A DNA stretch of 64,000 nt from Pelagibius sp. (GCF_028281305.1 NZ_JANQKD010000044.1:62001-126000), one strand, 5' to 3'; counted from the first letter of the stretch, positions 8,591 to 17,883 are shown. Made by a program: numbers and translations. Notes: generated from the sequence alone by a model not told the origin.

Positions 8591-9805
8591 ATGGGATCGA
8601 CCTTTTCCGCGGAGAACCGCGACCAGGTTGTGGAGGCTGTCGCCTGGGCGGCAGCCGAGGAACAGCCGCTGGAAATCCTGGGCCGGGGCAGCAAGCGTGC
8701 GCTTGGGCGCCCGGTGCAGGCCGCCCACAGCCTGGACCTGTCGAAGCTGAGCGGCATTACGCTCTACGAGCCGGAGGAACTCGTCCTCTCCGCGCGTGCC
8801 GGCACGCCGCTCGCCGAAATCGAGGCGGCCCTGGATGCGGAAAACCAGATGATGGCCTTCGAGCCGGCGGACCTTGCACCGCTGCTCGGGACCGAGACGG
8901 GCAATGGCTCCATCGGCGGCATGCTTGCCTGCAACCTGTCCGGCCCGCGGCGTATCAAGGCTGGCGCGGCGCGCGACCACTTCCTCGGTGTCGAGTCGGC
9001 CTCAGGCCGCGGTGAGGTTTTCAAGTCCGGCGGCCGGGTGGTGAAGAACGTTACCGGCTACGACCTCTGCAAGCTGCTTTGCGGCTCCTACGGCACGCTG
9101 GCCGTGATGACGGATGTCACCTTGAAGGTGCTGCCGCGGCCCCAGAAGACCTACACGGTTCTGCTCCTCGGCCTCGACGACGCGACGGCGGTGAAGGCGA
9201 TGAGCCGCGCCCTGGGCTCGCCGCACGAGGTCGCCGGCGCCGCCCATCTGCCCGCTGCCCTGGCGGCGGGCTCGGAGGTGTCCTACGTCGCGGCGGCCGG
9301 CGGCGCGGTCACCGCACTGCGTCTCGAAGGGCCCGGTCCCTCGGTCGAGTACCGCTGCGCGGCTCTGCGCCGGGAACTGGCCGACCTCGGCGAAACCGAG
9401 GAACTGCACAGCCAGAACTCGCTCACGTTCTGGCGGGAGCTGCGCGATGTCCGGCCATTCTGGACAGGCAGCGACAGAGCCGTCTGGCGCCTCTCGGTGG
9501 CCCCTAGCCTGGGGCCGGAGGTGGTGGCCAGCATCGCCGAAGGTGAGGCCTTTTACGACTGGGGCGGCGGCCTGGTCTGGCTGGCGCTCTCGGCCGACGG
9601 CGATGCCGGGGCCGCGCGCATTCGCGACGTGCTGCAGCCGCTGGGCGGCCACGCAACCCTGATCCGGGCCCCGGCGGAGGTGCGCGCGGCGGAGGCGGTC
9701 TTCCAGCCGCAGGACCCGGCGATGGCGGCCCTGCAGGCGCGGGTGAAGGAGGGCTTCGACCCGCACCGCATCCTGAACCCCGGCCGTATGTACGCCGGGC
9801 TCTGA
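8591..9805 (+). CDS. glcE: Glycolate oxidase subunit GlcE
   Basis: This 404-residue FAD-binding subunit pairs with GlcD and GlcF. The PCMH domain is visible as ILGRGSKRALGRP, LSARAGTPLAEIEAAL and the GNGSIGGMLACNLSGPRRIKAG region; the C-terminus closes with FDPHRILNPGRMYAGL. It starts 14 bases after the glcD stop. An in-frame extension into glcD is rejected because homologues begin at this ATG. It presumably relays electrons between GlcD and the iron-sulfur subunit. Confidence 0.92.
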   Translation: MGSTFSAENRDQVVEAVAWAAAEEQPLEILGRGSKRALGRPVQAAHSLDLSKLSGITLYEPEELVLSARAGTPLAEIEAALDAENQMMAFEPADLAPLLGTETGNGSIGGMLACNLSGPRRIKAGAARDHFLGVESASGRGEVFKSGGRVVKNVTGYDLCKLLCGSYGTLAVMTDVTLKVLPRPQKTYTVLLLGLDDATAVKAMSRALGSPHEVAGAAHLPAALAAGSEVSYVAAAGGAVTALRLEGPGPSVEYRCAALRRELADLGETEELHSQNSLTFWRELRDVRPFWTGSDRAVWRLSVAPSLGPEVVASIAEGEAFYDWGGGLVWLALSADGDAGAARIRDVLQPLGGHATLIRAPAEVRAAEAVFQPQDPAMAALQARVKEGFDPHRILNPGRMYAGL

Positions 9806-9817
9806 GGCGAGACGCGG

Positions 9818-11128
9818 ATGCAAACGAACTTCTCCGTCGCTCAGCTTGCCGATCCGGACACCGCCGAGTCCGAGAAGATCCTGCGCAACTGCGTGCACTG
9901 CGGCTTCTGCACCGCGACCTGTCCGACCTATACCCTGCTGGGCGATGAACTCGACAGTCCGCGCGGGCGCATCTACCTGCTGAAGGACATGCTGGAGAAG
10001 GGGCAGCCGGCCTCCGCCAAGGTGGTGAAGCACATCGACCGCTGCCTTTCCTGCCTCTCCTGCATGACCACCTGCCCTTCCGGCGTGCATTACATGCATC
10101 TGGTGGATCACGGCCGGAAATACATCGAGGAGACCTTTCGCCGCCCCCTGCCTGAGCGCGCACTACGCTGGCTGCTGGCCTTCGTGCTGCCGAGTCCCTT
10201 TCGTTTTCGCCTGGCGCTGCTCGGCGCCTTCTTCGCAAAGCCGCTGGCGCCGCTGATGCCCGGCCGCCTGAAGGGACTTTTGGCCATGGCTCCCGCGGAG
10301 GTGCGCCCGCCCAGCAAGGTGGACCGGCCGCAGGTCTTCGCCGCCGAGGGCAAGCGGCGGGCGCGGGTGGCGCTGATGACCGGCTGCGCGCAGAAGGTGT
10401 TGGCGCCGGAGATCAACGAGGCCACGGTGCGCCTGCTGACGCGCCTGGGTGTCGAGGTCGTCGTGGCGAAGGGCACCGGCTGCTGCGGTGCGCTGGTTCA
10501 TCACATGGGCAAGGAGGAGCCTGCGCTGGAAAGCGCCCGCGCCAACATCGGCGCCTGGGCGCGCGAACTCGAGGGCAAGGGCCTCGATGCGATCATCATC
10601 AACGCCTCGGGCTGCGGCACCACGGTGAAGGACTACGGCTTCATGCTGCGCGAGGACGCGGCCTGGAAGGACAAGGCCGCCGCCGTCGCGGCGCTCACCA
10701 AGGACGTCACCGAGTTCCTCGACAGCCTTGACGTGATCGCCCCGCGGGAGGACGCGGGCCTTACCGTCGCCTATCACTCGGCCTGTTCCATGCAGCACGG
10801 CCAGCAGATCCGGCGCCAGCCGAAGGACCTTCTGAGCAAGGCGGGCTTTGCCGTAAAGGAGGTGCCGGAGGGGCACCTCTGCTGCGGTTCCGCCGGCACC
10901 TACAACCTGATGCAGCCGGAAATCGCCACGCAGCTCAAAGAGCGGAAGGTGCGCAACATCGAGTCGACACGGCCGGATGTCATCGCTACCGGCAACATCG
11001 GTTGCATGACGCAGATCGGCGGCGGCACCGAGATTCCGGTGGTGCACACGGTCGAACTGCTGGACTGGGCCACCGGCGGCCCGACGCCGCCGGCCCTCGA
11101 CCGTGCCGGCGTTGAACGGGTCGGCTGA
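9818..11128 (+). CDS. glcF: Glycolate oxidase iron-sulfur subunit GlcF
   Basis: This 436-residue protein carries two [4Fe-4S] motifs: C25, C28, C31, C35 and C76, C79, C82, C86. Two cysteine-rich CCG-type repeats follow (TGCCGALVHH and LCCGSAGTYN). It passes electrons from the flavin subunits to the membrane quinone. It starts 12 bases after glcE and ends the operon, facing the DUF2817 gene with a 6-base gap. A GGTCGG/CCGACC hairpin spans the junction (11119-11144). Confidence 0.92.
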   Translation: MQTNFSVAQLADPDTAESEKILRNCVHCGFCTATCPTYTLLGDELDSPRGRIYLLKDMLEKGQPASAKVVKHIDRCLSCLSCMTTCPSGVHYMHLVDHGRKYIEETFRRPLPERALRWLLAFVLPSPFRFRLALLGAFFAKPLAPLMPGRLKGLLAMAPAEVRPPSKVDRPQVFAAEGKRRARVALMTGCAQKVLAPEINEATVRLLTRLGVEVVVAKGTGCCGALVHHMGKEEPALESARANIGAWARELEGKGLDAIIINASGCGTTVKDYGFMLREDAAWKDKAAAVAALTKDVTEFLDSLDVIAPREDAGLTVAYHSACSMQHGQQIRRQPKDLLSKAGFAVKEVPEGHLCCGSAGTYNLMQPEIATQLKERKVRNIESTRPDVIATGNIGCMTQIGGGTEIPVVHTVELLDWATGGPTPPALDRAGVERVG

Positions 11129-11134
11129 CAGTCT

Positions 11135-12238
11135 CTATCCGACCGTCTCGGACTCTTTGCTGGTGAGGCCTGCGAGGGCGAGCCGCTGGGTTTCCACCGC
11201 GCGGTCCCAGACCATCTGCTTCCAGTCGTCGGCGTCCTGATAGAAGGCTTCACGGATCTGCGCCTTGATGGCGCGGCCCTTGGCCGAGTTCACCGCGCCG
11301 TAAAGATGCAGCCAGTTGTCGGCGCGAAGCGCCAGCTTGACCTCCTCGGTCGGCAGGGTGCCGTACTCCAGGGCGATGGCGGTCACTTCCGCTTGTGGTG
11401 CCGCCGCTTCCATGCCGATCACGTTGTGCCCGCGGATCTCCGTCGACGAGGAGGTGCCGAGCGCCGGGCAGGTGTGGTCGTCGCCGTACCAGGCCTCGAC
11501 CCGCGCCAGGCCTGGCGACTGCGGGTCGGCGGCGCAGATCCGTTCGCCATGACCGCGCGGCCCCAGCCCCGTGTGGTAGTCGATGACCGCGATCTGACGC
11601 GCAGCGGCCAGATCTTCCGAGAACAGCGTCTTCAGCGTCTTGTGCGACCAGGTCGGCGTCTGGCCGCCGAAGAAGATGCCGTCGGGATGGCTGTACTGCC
11701 CGCCGGAGACGGCGGCCTGCAGGGCGGCGCGCCCATGGGCTTCCACATAGGCCACCAGCACATCGCGGGTGGCGGTGATGGTGGCGTCGTCCCAGGTCGG
11801 CGGGCAGAGCGCCTCTGCCAGCTCCTCATAGCCGGCGTTGGGCGGCAGGGGTGCGGAGAAATCGGCGAAGTTGCGGTTAAGATCGACGTTGTCCTCGGTC
11901 ACGCGCCGCAGCCAGGCGAAGCCGTGGGGGTTGATGGCGTGGATGGCCATGTAGGCGACACCGTCGGGCAGCTCGCCGGCCAGGCCGCTTTCGAACCAGC
12001 CGAGCTGTACACCGGAGCCGCAGAAGCCCTCGGCGCCATGCGTGCCTGAGATGCTGACCAGCACGCGTTCCGCATCGCGCGGGCCGAGCCAGGCGACGTC
12101 GGTCGAAAGCGTCTCGCCATCGGGCCCGAAGCCGGGATGACGGTGGCTCGCAAGCTCTGCGCCGGCGCGTTCGCCCGCCTCGGCGAAGCGGCGTCTGGCC
12201 TCGAAGTAGTCTTGCGAAAAATAGCGCGCCACGGTCAT
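11135..12238 (-). CDS. DUF2817 protein, M14-like metallopeptidase fold
   Basis: This 367-residue protein belongs to the DUF2817 family, related to M14 zinc carboxypeptidases and aspartoacylase-like enzymes. SISGTHGAEG gives the H67-x2-E70 metal pair, with AIHAINPHGFAW and NVDLNRNF after it and a FFGGQTP segment near the middle. It probably hydrolyses a peptide or amide bond, but substrate and activity are unproven. The ATG at 12238 gives the typical start MTVARYFSQDY; a longer frame to 12313 is possible. It is divergent from a TPR protein and convergent with glcF. Confidence 0.75.
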   Translation of the reverse strand: MTVARYFSQDYFEARRRFAEAGERAGAELASHRHPGFGPDGETLSTDVAWLGPRDAERVLVSISGTHGAEGFCGSGVQLGWFESGLAGELPDGVAYMAIHAINPHGFAWLRRVTEDNVDLNRNFADFSAPLPPNAGYEELAEALCPPTWDDATITATRDVLVAYVEAHGRAALQAAVSGGQYSHPDGIFFGGQTPTWSHKTLKTLFSEDLAAARQIAVIDYHTGLGPRGHGERICAADPQSPGLARVEAWYGDDHTCPALGTSSSTEIRGHNVIGMEAAAPQAEVTAIALEYGTLPTEEVKLALRADNWLHLYGAVNSAKGRAIKAQIREAFYQDADDWKQMVWDRAVETQRLALAGLTSKESETVG

Positions 12239-12323
12239 CGTGTGGGTCCCTTCATGGAATTGTGATTCCGGCGGGTCAACCAAGTTCTTTGGCAGGCTGG
12301 CCGTTTCCGCCATAATCTAGTCT

Positions 12324-12881
12324 ATGAGAAAACTCGGCCTTAAGACGATTATTGTGTTGTTTAGCCTTTTGGCGGCGGCGCCTGCCTTGGCCGACCAGAA
12401 GGACGCGCGCCTTGAGGACCTCTTCTCGCAGCTGCTCACCGCTCCCGGCCCCGCCGAGGCGCAGCTCATCGAGGGCGCAATCTGGCATATCTGGGGGCAG
12501 TCCGACGACGGGGCCGTCCGGGCGCTGATGGAAGACGGCGTGGCGGCCATGTCGCGGCGCGACTACCGCCGGGCGCTTTCCAGGTTCGAGCAGATGGTCG
12601 CCATTGCGCCGGACTTTGCCGAAGGCTGGAACAAGCGCGCCACCGTGCACTACCTGATGGGCAATTACCGCGCTTCCCTGGAAGACATCGTCCGCACCCT
12701 TGAACTGGAGCCCCGTCACTTCGGTGCCCTGTCCGGGCGCGGTCTCGTTTATGTCGCTTTGGAAGATGAGCAGCGCGCCCTCGAATCCTTCGAGGAAGCG
12801 CTGGCCATACACCCCAATCTGGTCTCCGCGGCGATCAACGCGGAGGCGCTGCGCAAGAGCCTGCGTGAGAAGCAGATCTAG
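12324..12881 (+). CDS. Exported TPR-repeat protein
   Basis: This 185-residue protein starts with a signal peptide (LKTIIVLFSLLAAAPALA, cleavage near residue 23). Three tetratricopeptide repeats are visible at about residues 72-105, 106-139 and 140-173, with typical A/G spacing such as AALSGRGLVYVALEDEQRAL. Periplasmic TPR proteins of this size usually mediate protein contacts. No partner can be named from the neighbours. Confidence 0.75.
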   Translation: MRKLGLKTIIVLFSLLAAAPALADQKDARLEDLFSQLLTAPGPAEAQLIEGAIWHIWGQSDDGAVRALMEDGVAAMSRRDYRRALSRFEQMVAIAPDFAEGWNKRATVHYLMGNYRASLEDIVRTLELEPRHFGALSGRGLVYVALEDEQRALESFEEALAIHPNLVSAAINAEALRKSLREKQI

Positions 12882-12918
12882 TGTCGGTGTAAAGGAAGGG
12901 CCAGCCGCGGCATTGCGC

Positions 12919-13026
12919 ATCCTTCGAGACGCGCGCCCTTGGTGCGCTCCTCAGGATGAGGAAGAGGCCGTTTCAACAATCACCCCTCATGCTGAGGAGA
13001 GAGCGCAGCGAACGTCTCGAAGCATA
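12919..13026. repeat. Dispersed palindromic repeat element
   Basis: A long imperfect inverted repeat spans about 108 bases: the arm holding CCTTCGAGACG and CTCCTCAGGATGAGG (12921-12961) mirrors CCTCATGCTGAGGAG and CGTCTCGAAGCAT (12985-13024). Such TTCGAGACG/CTCAGGATGAGG elements occur between genes in many alphaproteobacteria. It lies between two gene ends and could form a large hairpin in RNA. Confidence 0.7.
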
Positions 13027-13057
13027 GAGCGGGCGCTCCGCGTAGCTGAGCGGCGGC

Positions 13058-13459
13058 CTAGACTGCGTCCTCAAACGGCTTGTTTTCGGTGCCGTCGCCT
13101 GCGGTCATGAACACCATCTTCCCAGGCTCGACCACCTTGATCCTATGCCAGCAGCCGCGCGGCACGATGACGACTTCTCCTGCGGAAACTTCGATCTGCC
13201 GCGGGCCGTCCGGCTCCTCCAGCACGACGATGGCGCGCCCGTTCATCAGGACCAGGACCTCATCGCCCGCTGGATGCATCTCCCAGTGCCGCATGTCCGC
13301 GGTCATCTCCGCAGCCATCACCATGCGCCCCTCGATGCGAACCCCGCCGGACATCAGGTCCTGCCAGAAGGTCTCGGAAACGGGGATCTCGGCGACCTTG
13401 CCGTCGGCCTGGAGGTCCAGATAGGTCCGCGTCAGATCGAGAGAGGTCGATGATGCCAT
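13058..13459 (-). CDS. Cupin domain protein
   Basis: This 133-residue single cupin has both motifs: H59 region HPAGDEVLVLMNGRAIVVLE and the second motif GEVVIVPRGCWHRI. The metal ligands appear as a reduced set, since motif 1 has one His and a Glu. Its function may be as a small-molecule isomerase, dioxygenase or sensor; nothing more can be said. It lies 30 bases downstream of pyruvate kinase on the same strand and may share its transcript. Confidence 0.7.
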   Translation of the reverse strand: MASSTSLDLTRTYLDLQADGKVAEIPVSETFWQDLMSGGVRIEGRMVMAAEMTADMRHWEMHPAGDEVLVLMNGRAIVVLEEPDGPRQIEVSAGEVVIVPRGCWHRIKVVEPGKMVFMTAGDGTENKPFEDAV

Positions 13460-13489
13460 GGCATCTGTTTTCCCGCCCGGCCTGCGCGT

Positions 13490-14908
13490 CTACTGCTCGA
13501 TCTTGGCGATGCGCAGCATGTTGGTTGTTCCCGGTGTCCTGAAGGGAACGCCGGCGGTGATCGCCAGGTTGTCACCGAGGTTGGCAAAGCCTTCGCGCAC
13601 CGCAATGCGGCTGGCCTTGTCCACCATCTCCTGCGTGTTGGAGACGTCTTCGGTATGCACGCAGTGGGCGCCCCAGAGCACGGCCAGGCGGCGGGCCGTG
13701 CGGATCTCGTTGGTCAGCACCAGGATCGGCACGTTGGGCCGCTGGCGCGCCGCGCGCAGGGCGGTCGATCCGGACATCGTGTAGTTGACGATGGCGGCGG
13801 TGGAGATTGTGGCTGAAACCTGGGCCGCGGCCGTCGAGATGGCGTCGGCACCGGTGGCCTCCGTTTCGCCGTCGCGGGCATGGATGATGCCGCGATAGGA
13901 AGGATCGATCTCCGTGCTCTGGATGATGCGGTCCATAATCGCCACCGCCTCGTTGGGGTACTGGCCGGCAGCGGTTTCGGCGGAGAGCATGACGGCATCG
14001 GCGCCGTCATAGACCGCGGTGGCGACGTCCGAGGCCTCGGCGCGGGTCGGCGCCGGCGCGGCGATCATGGACTCCAGCATCTGTGTCGCGACGACAACCG
14101 GCACGCCGGAGAGGCGGCAAGCATGGACGATCTGCTTCTGGCGCCCGGGAATGCTCTCCGGCGGCATCTCCACGCCCAGATCGCCGCGCGCCACCATGAC
14201 GGCATCGGACAGGGCGACAAGCTGCGGCAGGCAGTCGAGCGCCGCCGGCTTTTCGATCTTCGTCATGATGGTGGCGCGGTCGCCGATCAGCCGCCGCGCC
14301 TCGGTCAGGTCCTCTGGCCGCTGCACGAAGGAGAGAGCAACCCAGTCGACCCCCAGGTCGAGGGCAAAGTCCAGGTCCTTGCGATCCTTATCGGTCAGGG
14401 GAGAGATCGGCAGGATGACACCGGGCAGGTTCACCCCCTTGCGGTCGCGCAAGGGGCCGCCGGTGACCACCTTGGTGATCGCATAGTCCGGCGTGCTCTC
14501 CGCCACCTCCAGCCGCAGCTTGCCGTCGTCGATCAACAGCGCCGTCCCGGGTGAGATCGCCGCGAAGATTTCCGGATGCGGCAGCGGTGCCCGGGTCTCG
14601 TCGCCGATCTGCGGATCGAGGTCGAGCCTGTAGGTCTGGCCCGCCTCCAGCTCGACCGAGCCGTCTTTGACCGTGCCGATGCGCAGCTTCGGGCCCTGCA
14701 TGTCGGCAAGAACTCCGATCGGCCGCTCGACCTCCCGTTCCACCTCGCGGATGGTGTCGTAGCGTGCCTGGTGGTCGTCATGGCTGCCGTGACTGAAGTT
14801 GAGGCGAAAGACATCGGCCCCCGCAACGAAGAGATCGCGGATGGTTTCTTTCGTCGATGTCGCCGGACCCAGGGTGGCGACGATCTTGGCTTTTCGGCTA
14901 CGGCGCAT
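13490..14908 (-). CDS. pyk: Pyruvate kinase
   Basis: This 472-residue enzyme converts phosphoenolpyruvate and ADP to pyruvate and ATP. Marks are the N-terminal KIVATLGPAT, FRLNFSHGSHDDH, the active-site signature IMTKIEKPAALD with catalytic Lys, and MVARGDLGVE. The C-terminal regulatory domain is complete (NYTMSGSTALRAARQRPNVPI). Glycerate 2-kinase lies directly upstream on the same strand, separated by 146 bases, so glycerate can be carried to 2-phosphoglycerate and on to pyruvate by adjacent genes. Confidence 0.95.
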   Translation of the reverse strand: MRRSRKAKIVATLGPATSTKETIRDLFVAGADVFRLNFSHGSHDDHQARYDTIREVEREVERPIGVLADMQGPKLRIGTVKDGSVELEAGQTYRLDLDPQIGDETRAPLPHPEIFAAISPGTALLIDDGKLRLEVAESTPDYAITKVVTGGPLRDRKGVNLPGVILPISPLTDKDRKDLDFALDLGVDWVALSFVQRPEDLTEARRLIGDRATIMTKIEKPAALDCLPQLVALSDAVMVARGDLGVEMPPESIPGRQKQIVHACRLSGVPVVVATQMLESMIAAPAPTRAEASDVATAVYDGADAVMLSAETAAGQYPNEAVAIMDRIIQSTEIDPSYRGIIHARDGETEATGADAISTAAAQVSATISTAAIVNYTMSGSTALRAARQRPNVPILVLTNEIRTARRLAVLWGAHCVHTEDVSNTQEMVDKASRIAVREGFANLGDNLAITAGVPFRTPGTTNMLRIAKIEQ

Positions 14909-15054
14909 GGCAGGAAGGTTACCTTAAGTGAAGCTTTGTTTCGGCAGCGTGACGGCGGTCTGACGATCTCTTGAAGAGCAGGCCCGCCCTTCTTGACAGG
15001 CAAGCCCGAGAGATATCAGCACATCCTGTTATCAAGCCCCCCGCACACCGACGT

Positions 15055-16338
15055 CTAGTGTATACGTTGTATCAGGATTGCGCGAAAGTCATTCACGTTG
15101 GTCCGCGTCGGCCCGGTCTCCACCAGCGCGCCAAGCCTGGAGAAGAAGCTGTAGCCATCATTGTTGGCCAGCATGGCCTTGGCGTCCAGGCCGGCCCCAG
15201 CCGCCCGCGCCAGGGTATCGGGTGTCACAATCGCCCCGGCATTGTCTTCGCTGCCGTCTATGCCGTCGGTATCGCCGGCAAGCGCGTAGACCCCCGGCAG
15301 CCCGTCGAGCGCGACCGTCAGGGCCAGCAGGAACTCGGCATTGCGTCCGCCACGCCCGCCGCCGCGCACCGTCACCGTCGTCTCGCCGCCTGAGAGCAGG
15401 ACACAGGGGGCCGGGACCGGCTGTCCGTAGTGCACCACCTGCCGCGCAATCCCCGCCATCACCTGAGCCACATCGCGTGCCTCGCCTTCGATGGAATCGC
15501 CCAGAATGACAGGCGTGATGCCGGCTTCGCGGGCGGCCGCCGCCGCTGCTTCCAGGCAGGCCTGCGGCTTGGCGATGACATAGGTCTCCGCTCTTTCGAG
15601 GCGCGGATCGCCGGGCTTGGGCGTTTCGTCAGCCGCCTCCCAGAGCAGTTTGGCGACGCCTTCGGGTGCGGCGATGCCGTACTTCTCCAGGATCGCCCGG
15701 GCTTCCGCAAAGGTGGTCGGATCGGCGACCGTCGGGCCGGAGGCGATGACGGAGGGATCATCTCCCGGCACATCGGAGATCAGGAGGCTGACCACCTTGG
15801 CCGGCGCCGCGGCGGCGGCAAGGCGGCCGCCCTTGATGGCGGAGAGGTGCTTGCGCACACAATTCATCTCGTCGATGGCGGCGCCGGACTTCAGCAGGGC
15901 ACGGTTGACCGCCTGCTTCTCCTCAAGGGTGATCCCCGCCGCGGGCAGCGCCAGAAGGGCCGAGCCGCCGCCGGAGATGAGACAGAGGGCAAGATCGTCG
16001 GGGCCGAGACCCTCGACCATGCCGAGGATACGTCCGGCGGCTTCGCGCCCCTTGCTGTCCGGCACAGGATGTGCCGCCTCGATGACCTCGATGCGCTGGC
16101 AGTCGGCACCGTGATCGTAGCGGGTGACCACCAGGCCTTCCAACGGCCCGTCCCAGTGTTCCTCCACAGCCTTGGCCATGGCCGCAGCGGCCTTGCCGGC
16201 GCCGATCACCACCGTCCGGCCCTTGGGGCGGGGCGGCAGGAAGGCCGGCACAGCCTTGGCGGGGTCGGCGGCCGCCAGGGCCGTATCGAAAAGCCGGCGC
16301 ACGAAGTCTGCCGGGTTTGCGTCTGGTATCGCTGTCAT
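15055..16338 (-). CDS. Glycerate 2-kinase (MOFRL family)
   Basis: This 427-residue protein belongs to the GckA/TtuD glycerate kinase family, formerly called hydroxypyruvate reductase. It phosphorylates D-glycerate to 2-phosphoglycerate. Visible are VVIGAGKAAAAMAKAVEE near the N-terminus, LISGGGSALLALP, and the C-terminal MOFRL domain with LLSGGETTVTVRGGGRGGRN and ALAGDTDGIDGSEDNAGAI. It fits between glycolate oxidation (glcDEF) and pyruvate kinase in glyoxylate assimilation through tartronate semialdehyde, although no glyoxylate carboligase gene is in the window. The GntR regulator lies 61 bases upstream. Confidence 0.88.
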   Translation of the reverse strand: MTAIPDANPADFVRRLFDTALAAADPAKAVPAFLPPRPKGRTVVIGAGKAAAAMAKAVEEHWDGPLEGLVVTRYDHGADCQRIEVIEAAHPVPDSKGREAAGRILGMVEGLGPDDLALCLISGGGSALLALPAAGITLEEKQAVNRALLKSGAAIDEMNCVRKHLSAIKGGRLAAAAAPAKVVSLLISDVPGDDPSVIASGPTVADPTTFAEARAILEKYGIAAPEGVAKLLWEAADETPKPGDPRLERAETYVIAKPQACLEAAAAAAREAGITPVILGDSIEGEARDVAQVMAGIARQVVHYGQPVPAPCVLLSGGETTVTVRGGGRGGRNAEFLLALTVALDGLPGVYALAGDTDGIDGSEDNAGAIVTPDTLARAAGAGLDAKAMLANNDGYSFFSRLGALVETGPTRTNVNDFRAILIQRIH

Positions 16339-16399
16339 GCTGCGCTGGGCCTTGGATGGAGGGATGGGACGAAGTCCGGCGGCGGCCGCGAGATGGCGC

Positions 16400-17161
16400 T
16401 CAGCCGCTGGCCGTCCCCTTGGCGTCGGTTGGCGCTTCGGCGTCCTGGGAGGGCGTGTCGTTCTCTTCGTAGCGCGACAGGACCGTCGTCAGGTGGTCCT
16501 GCATGGCGTCGGCGGCCGCGTCGCCGTCACGCGCCTTGATGGCGGACCAGATGGCCCGGTGCTGTTGGGTGAAGCGCTGATCGTCCGCCGGAGTGGCGTA
16601 GAGGCTGTAGCGGTGAAAGGCCAGCATCTGTTCCAGGATGTCACCCAGCACCGACATGAGATGGAGGTAGACCGCAGAGCCCGAAGCCTTGGCGATCGCC
16701 AGGTGGAAATTGAGATCGTCTTCCGCCTTGAAGCGCGAGGGGCGCCCGGCGGCGGTCATGGTGACGAAGGCGCGGTCGATCTCGGTCCGCTGTTCCGGTG
16801 TCGCCCGCTCCGCCGCCCGCCGTGCGGCCCAGACCTCCAGCTTCGAGCGGATCTCGGCCAGATCTTGGAGGTTGTCGCGGTTTGAACGGACCAGCCGCGC
16901 GAGTGCGGAGTCGAGCTGATCGGCGGCTGCCGTAATGCGGGTGCCGCCGCCCTGCACGGCGGTGACGAAGCCCTGGGCCTTGAGCTGCTGCAGGGCGGCG
17001 CGGATCGAAACGCGGCTGACGCCCATCATGTCCGCCAACTGGCGCTCGCCCGGCAGCCGTTCCCCCGGCGCCAGCTCACCGCTGGTGATCAGGCGCAGCA
17101 ACTCATTGGCGATGCGATCGGCAACGCGCTCGCGTGGAATCTCCTGGAACCTCGGATCCAT
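16400..17161 (-). CDS. GntR/FadR-family regulator, likely of glycolate/glycerate genes
   Basis: This 253-residue regulator has an N-terminal winged helix (GERLPGERQLADMMGVSRVSIRAALQQL, residues 33-60) and an all-helical FCD-type effector domain with His/Asp metal-site candidates (FHLAIAKASGS, QHRAIW). The ATG at 17161 is preferred; a GTG at 17188 is an alternative. Its own promoter and the glcD promoter share AAATTGGTRATACCAA, so I infer it represses both and responds to a hydroxy acid such as glycolate or lactate. The glycerate kinase gene follows on the same strand. Confidence 0.82.
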   Translation of the reverse strand: MDPRFQEIPRERVADRIANELLRLITSGELAPGERLPGERQLADMMGVSRVSIRAALQQLKAQGFVTAVQGGGTRITAAADQLDSALARLVRSNRDNLQDLAEIRSKLEVWAARRAAERATPEQRTEIDRAFVTMTAAGRPSRFKAEDDLNFHLAIAKASGSAVYLHLMSVLGDILEQMLAFHRYSLYATPADDQRFTQQHRAIWSAIKARDGDAAADAMQDHLTTVLSRYEENDTPSQDAEAPTDAKGTASG

Positions 17162-17264
17162 CGTCTCCGACCGTGGGCTTGTCGCCACCGGCCCCCTGGG
17201 TGTTCATGCCGGTCTGCGCTGTTGGCAAAAGGGGCCTGACCCCTCCAGTGGTCTGACTGGCATT

Positions 17265-17318
17265 TTGGTATCACCAATTTGAAGGCCTCTTTATGGGCGC
17301 CGCGGGCGGCTTCGTCAA
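17265..17318 (-). promoter_or_regulatory. Promoter and operator of the GntR gene
   Basis: On the minus strand TTGACG (17318-17313), 17 bases and CATAAA (17295-17290) make a promoter. Nine bases later comes AAATTGGTGATACCAA (17280-17265), identical to the glcD operator in 15 of 16 positions and placed just after the start site. This geometry suggests autorepression. Confidence 0.65.
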
Positions 17319-17346
17319 GGCGCCGGGGCACCGGAGAGAAGCCTGA

Positions 17347-17883
17347 TTAGCCTTTCAGCGCCGCGCAGGCGACCCTCGCGACATCGGCGCAGAGCGGCTG
17401 AGGCAGGCGGTCCGGGGCGGCCCAGCAGAGCTCCAGGGCATCGTCCGCCGCCGCGGGGCGGCCGCCGAGCCAGTCGAGCCGGAGGGCCAGCATCAGATGA
17501 TGGGCGGCCGTCCCACGGCCCTGCGGATCAGCGGATGCGACGGGTTCGATGAGATCGACGGCGGCGAGGGCGCGCGGGTTGCCGCCGTGGAGTCCGGTTT
17601 CCTCATACAGTTCCCGCAGCGCCGCCGCGGCTGCCGTCTCTCCCAGTTCCACCTTGCCGCCCGGAAAGCCCCAGGCGCCGGCCTGAGGCGGATTGGCGCG
17701 GCGCACCAGCAGCACCGCGCCGTCGTGGACCACGACAGCCAGCACCGACAGCAGCGGTGCGCCGTCCGGCGTAGGCCTTGAGTGCCGCCCGGTTCCTGGC
17801 AGGTCGGTTTCGAGCGAGATGGTTCTGCCCTCCGGTGGGTCGCTTGGCACGGGTCGCTTGGCAGCGGCTGGGCGGGAGGCCAT
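17347..17883 (-). CDS. Nudix hydrolase
   Basis: This 178-residue protein contains a full Nudix box ([20 protein letters not shown] followed by ETGL), giving metal-dependent cleavage of a nucleoside diphosphate linked to another group. [20 protein letters not shown] resembles ADP-ribose or NAD-type Nudix enzymes. About 42 hydrophilic, proline-rich residues precede the domain and the real start may be further downstream. The substrate is not evident. Its start region lies next to a perfect 14-base palindrome. Confidence 0.8.
   Translation of the reverse strand: MASRPAAAKRPVPSDPPEGRTISLETDLPGTGRHSRPTPDGAPLLSVLAVVVHDGAVLLVRRANPPQAGAWGFPGGKVELGETAAAAALRELYEETGLHGGNPRALAAVDLIEPVASADPQGRGTAAHHLMLALRLDWLGGRPAAADDALELCWAAPDRLPQPLCADVARVACAALKG

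Noticed and set aside
12919..13026. Palindromic element considered as an attachment site
   Set aside because: No integrase or tRNA end adjoins it; it fits a dispersed intergenic repeat better.
14993..15019. TTGACA...TATCAG on the plus strand as a promoter
   Set aside because: The spacer is only 15 bases and it would read antisense into the glycerate kinase gene.
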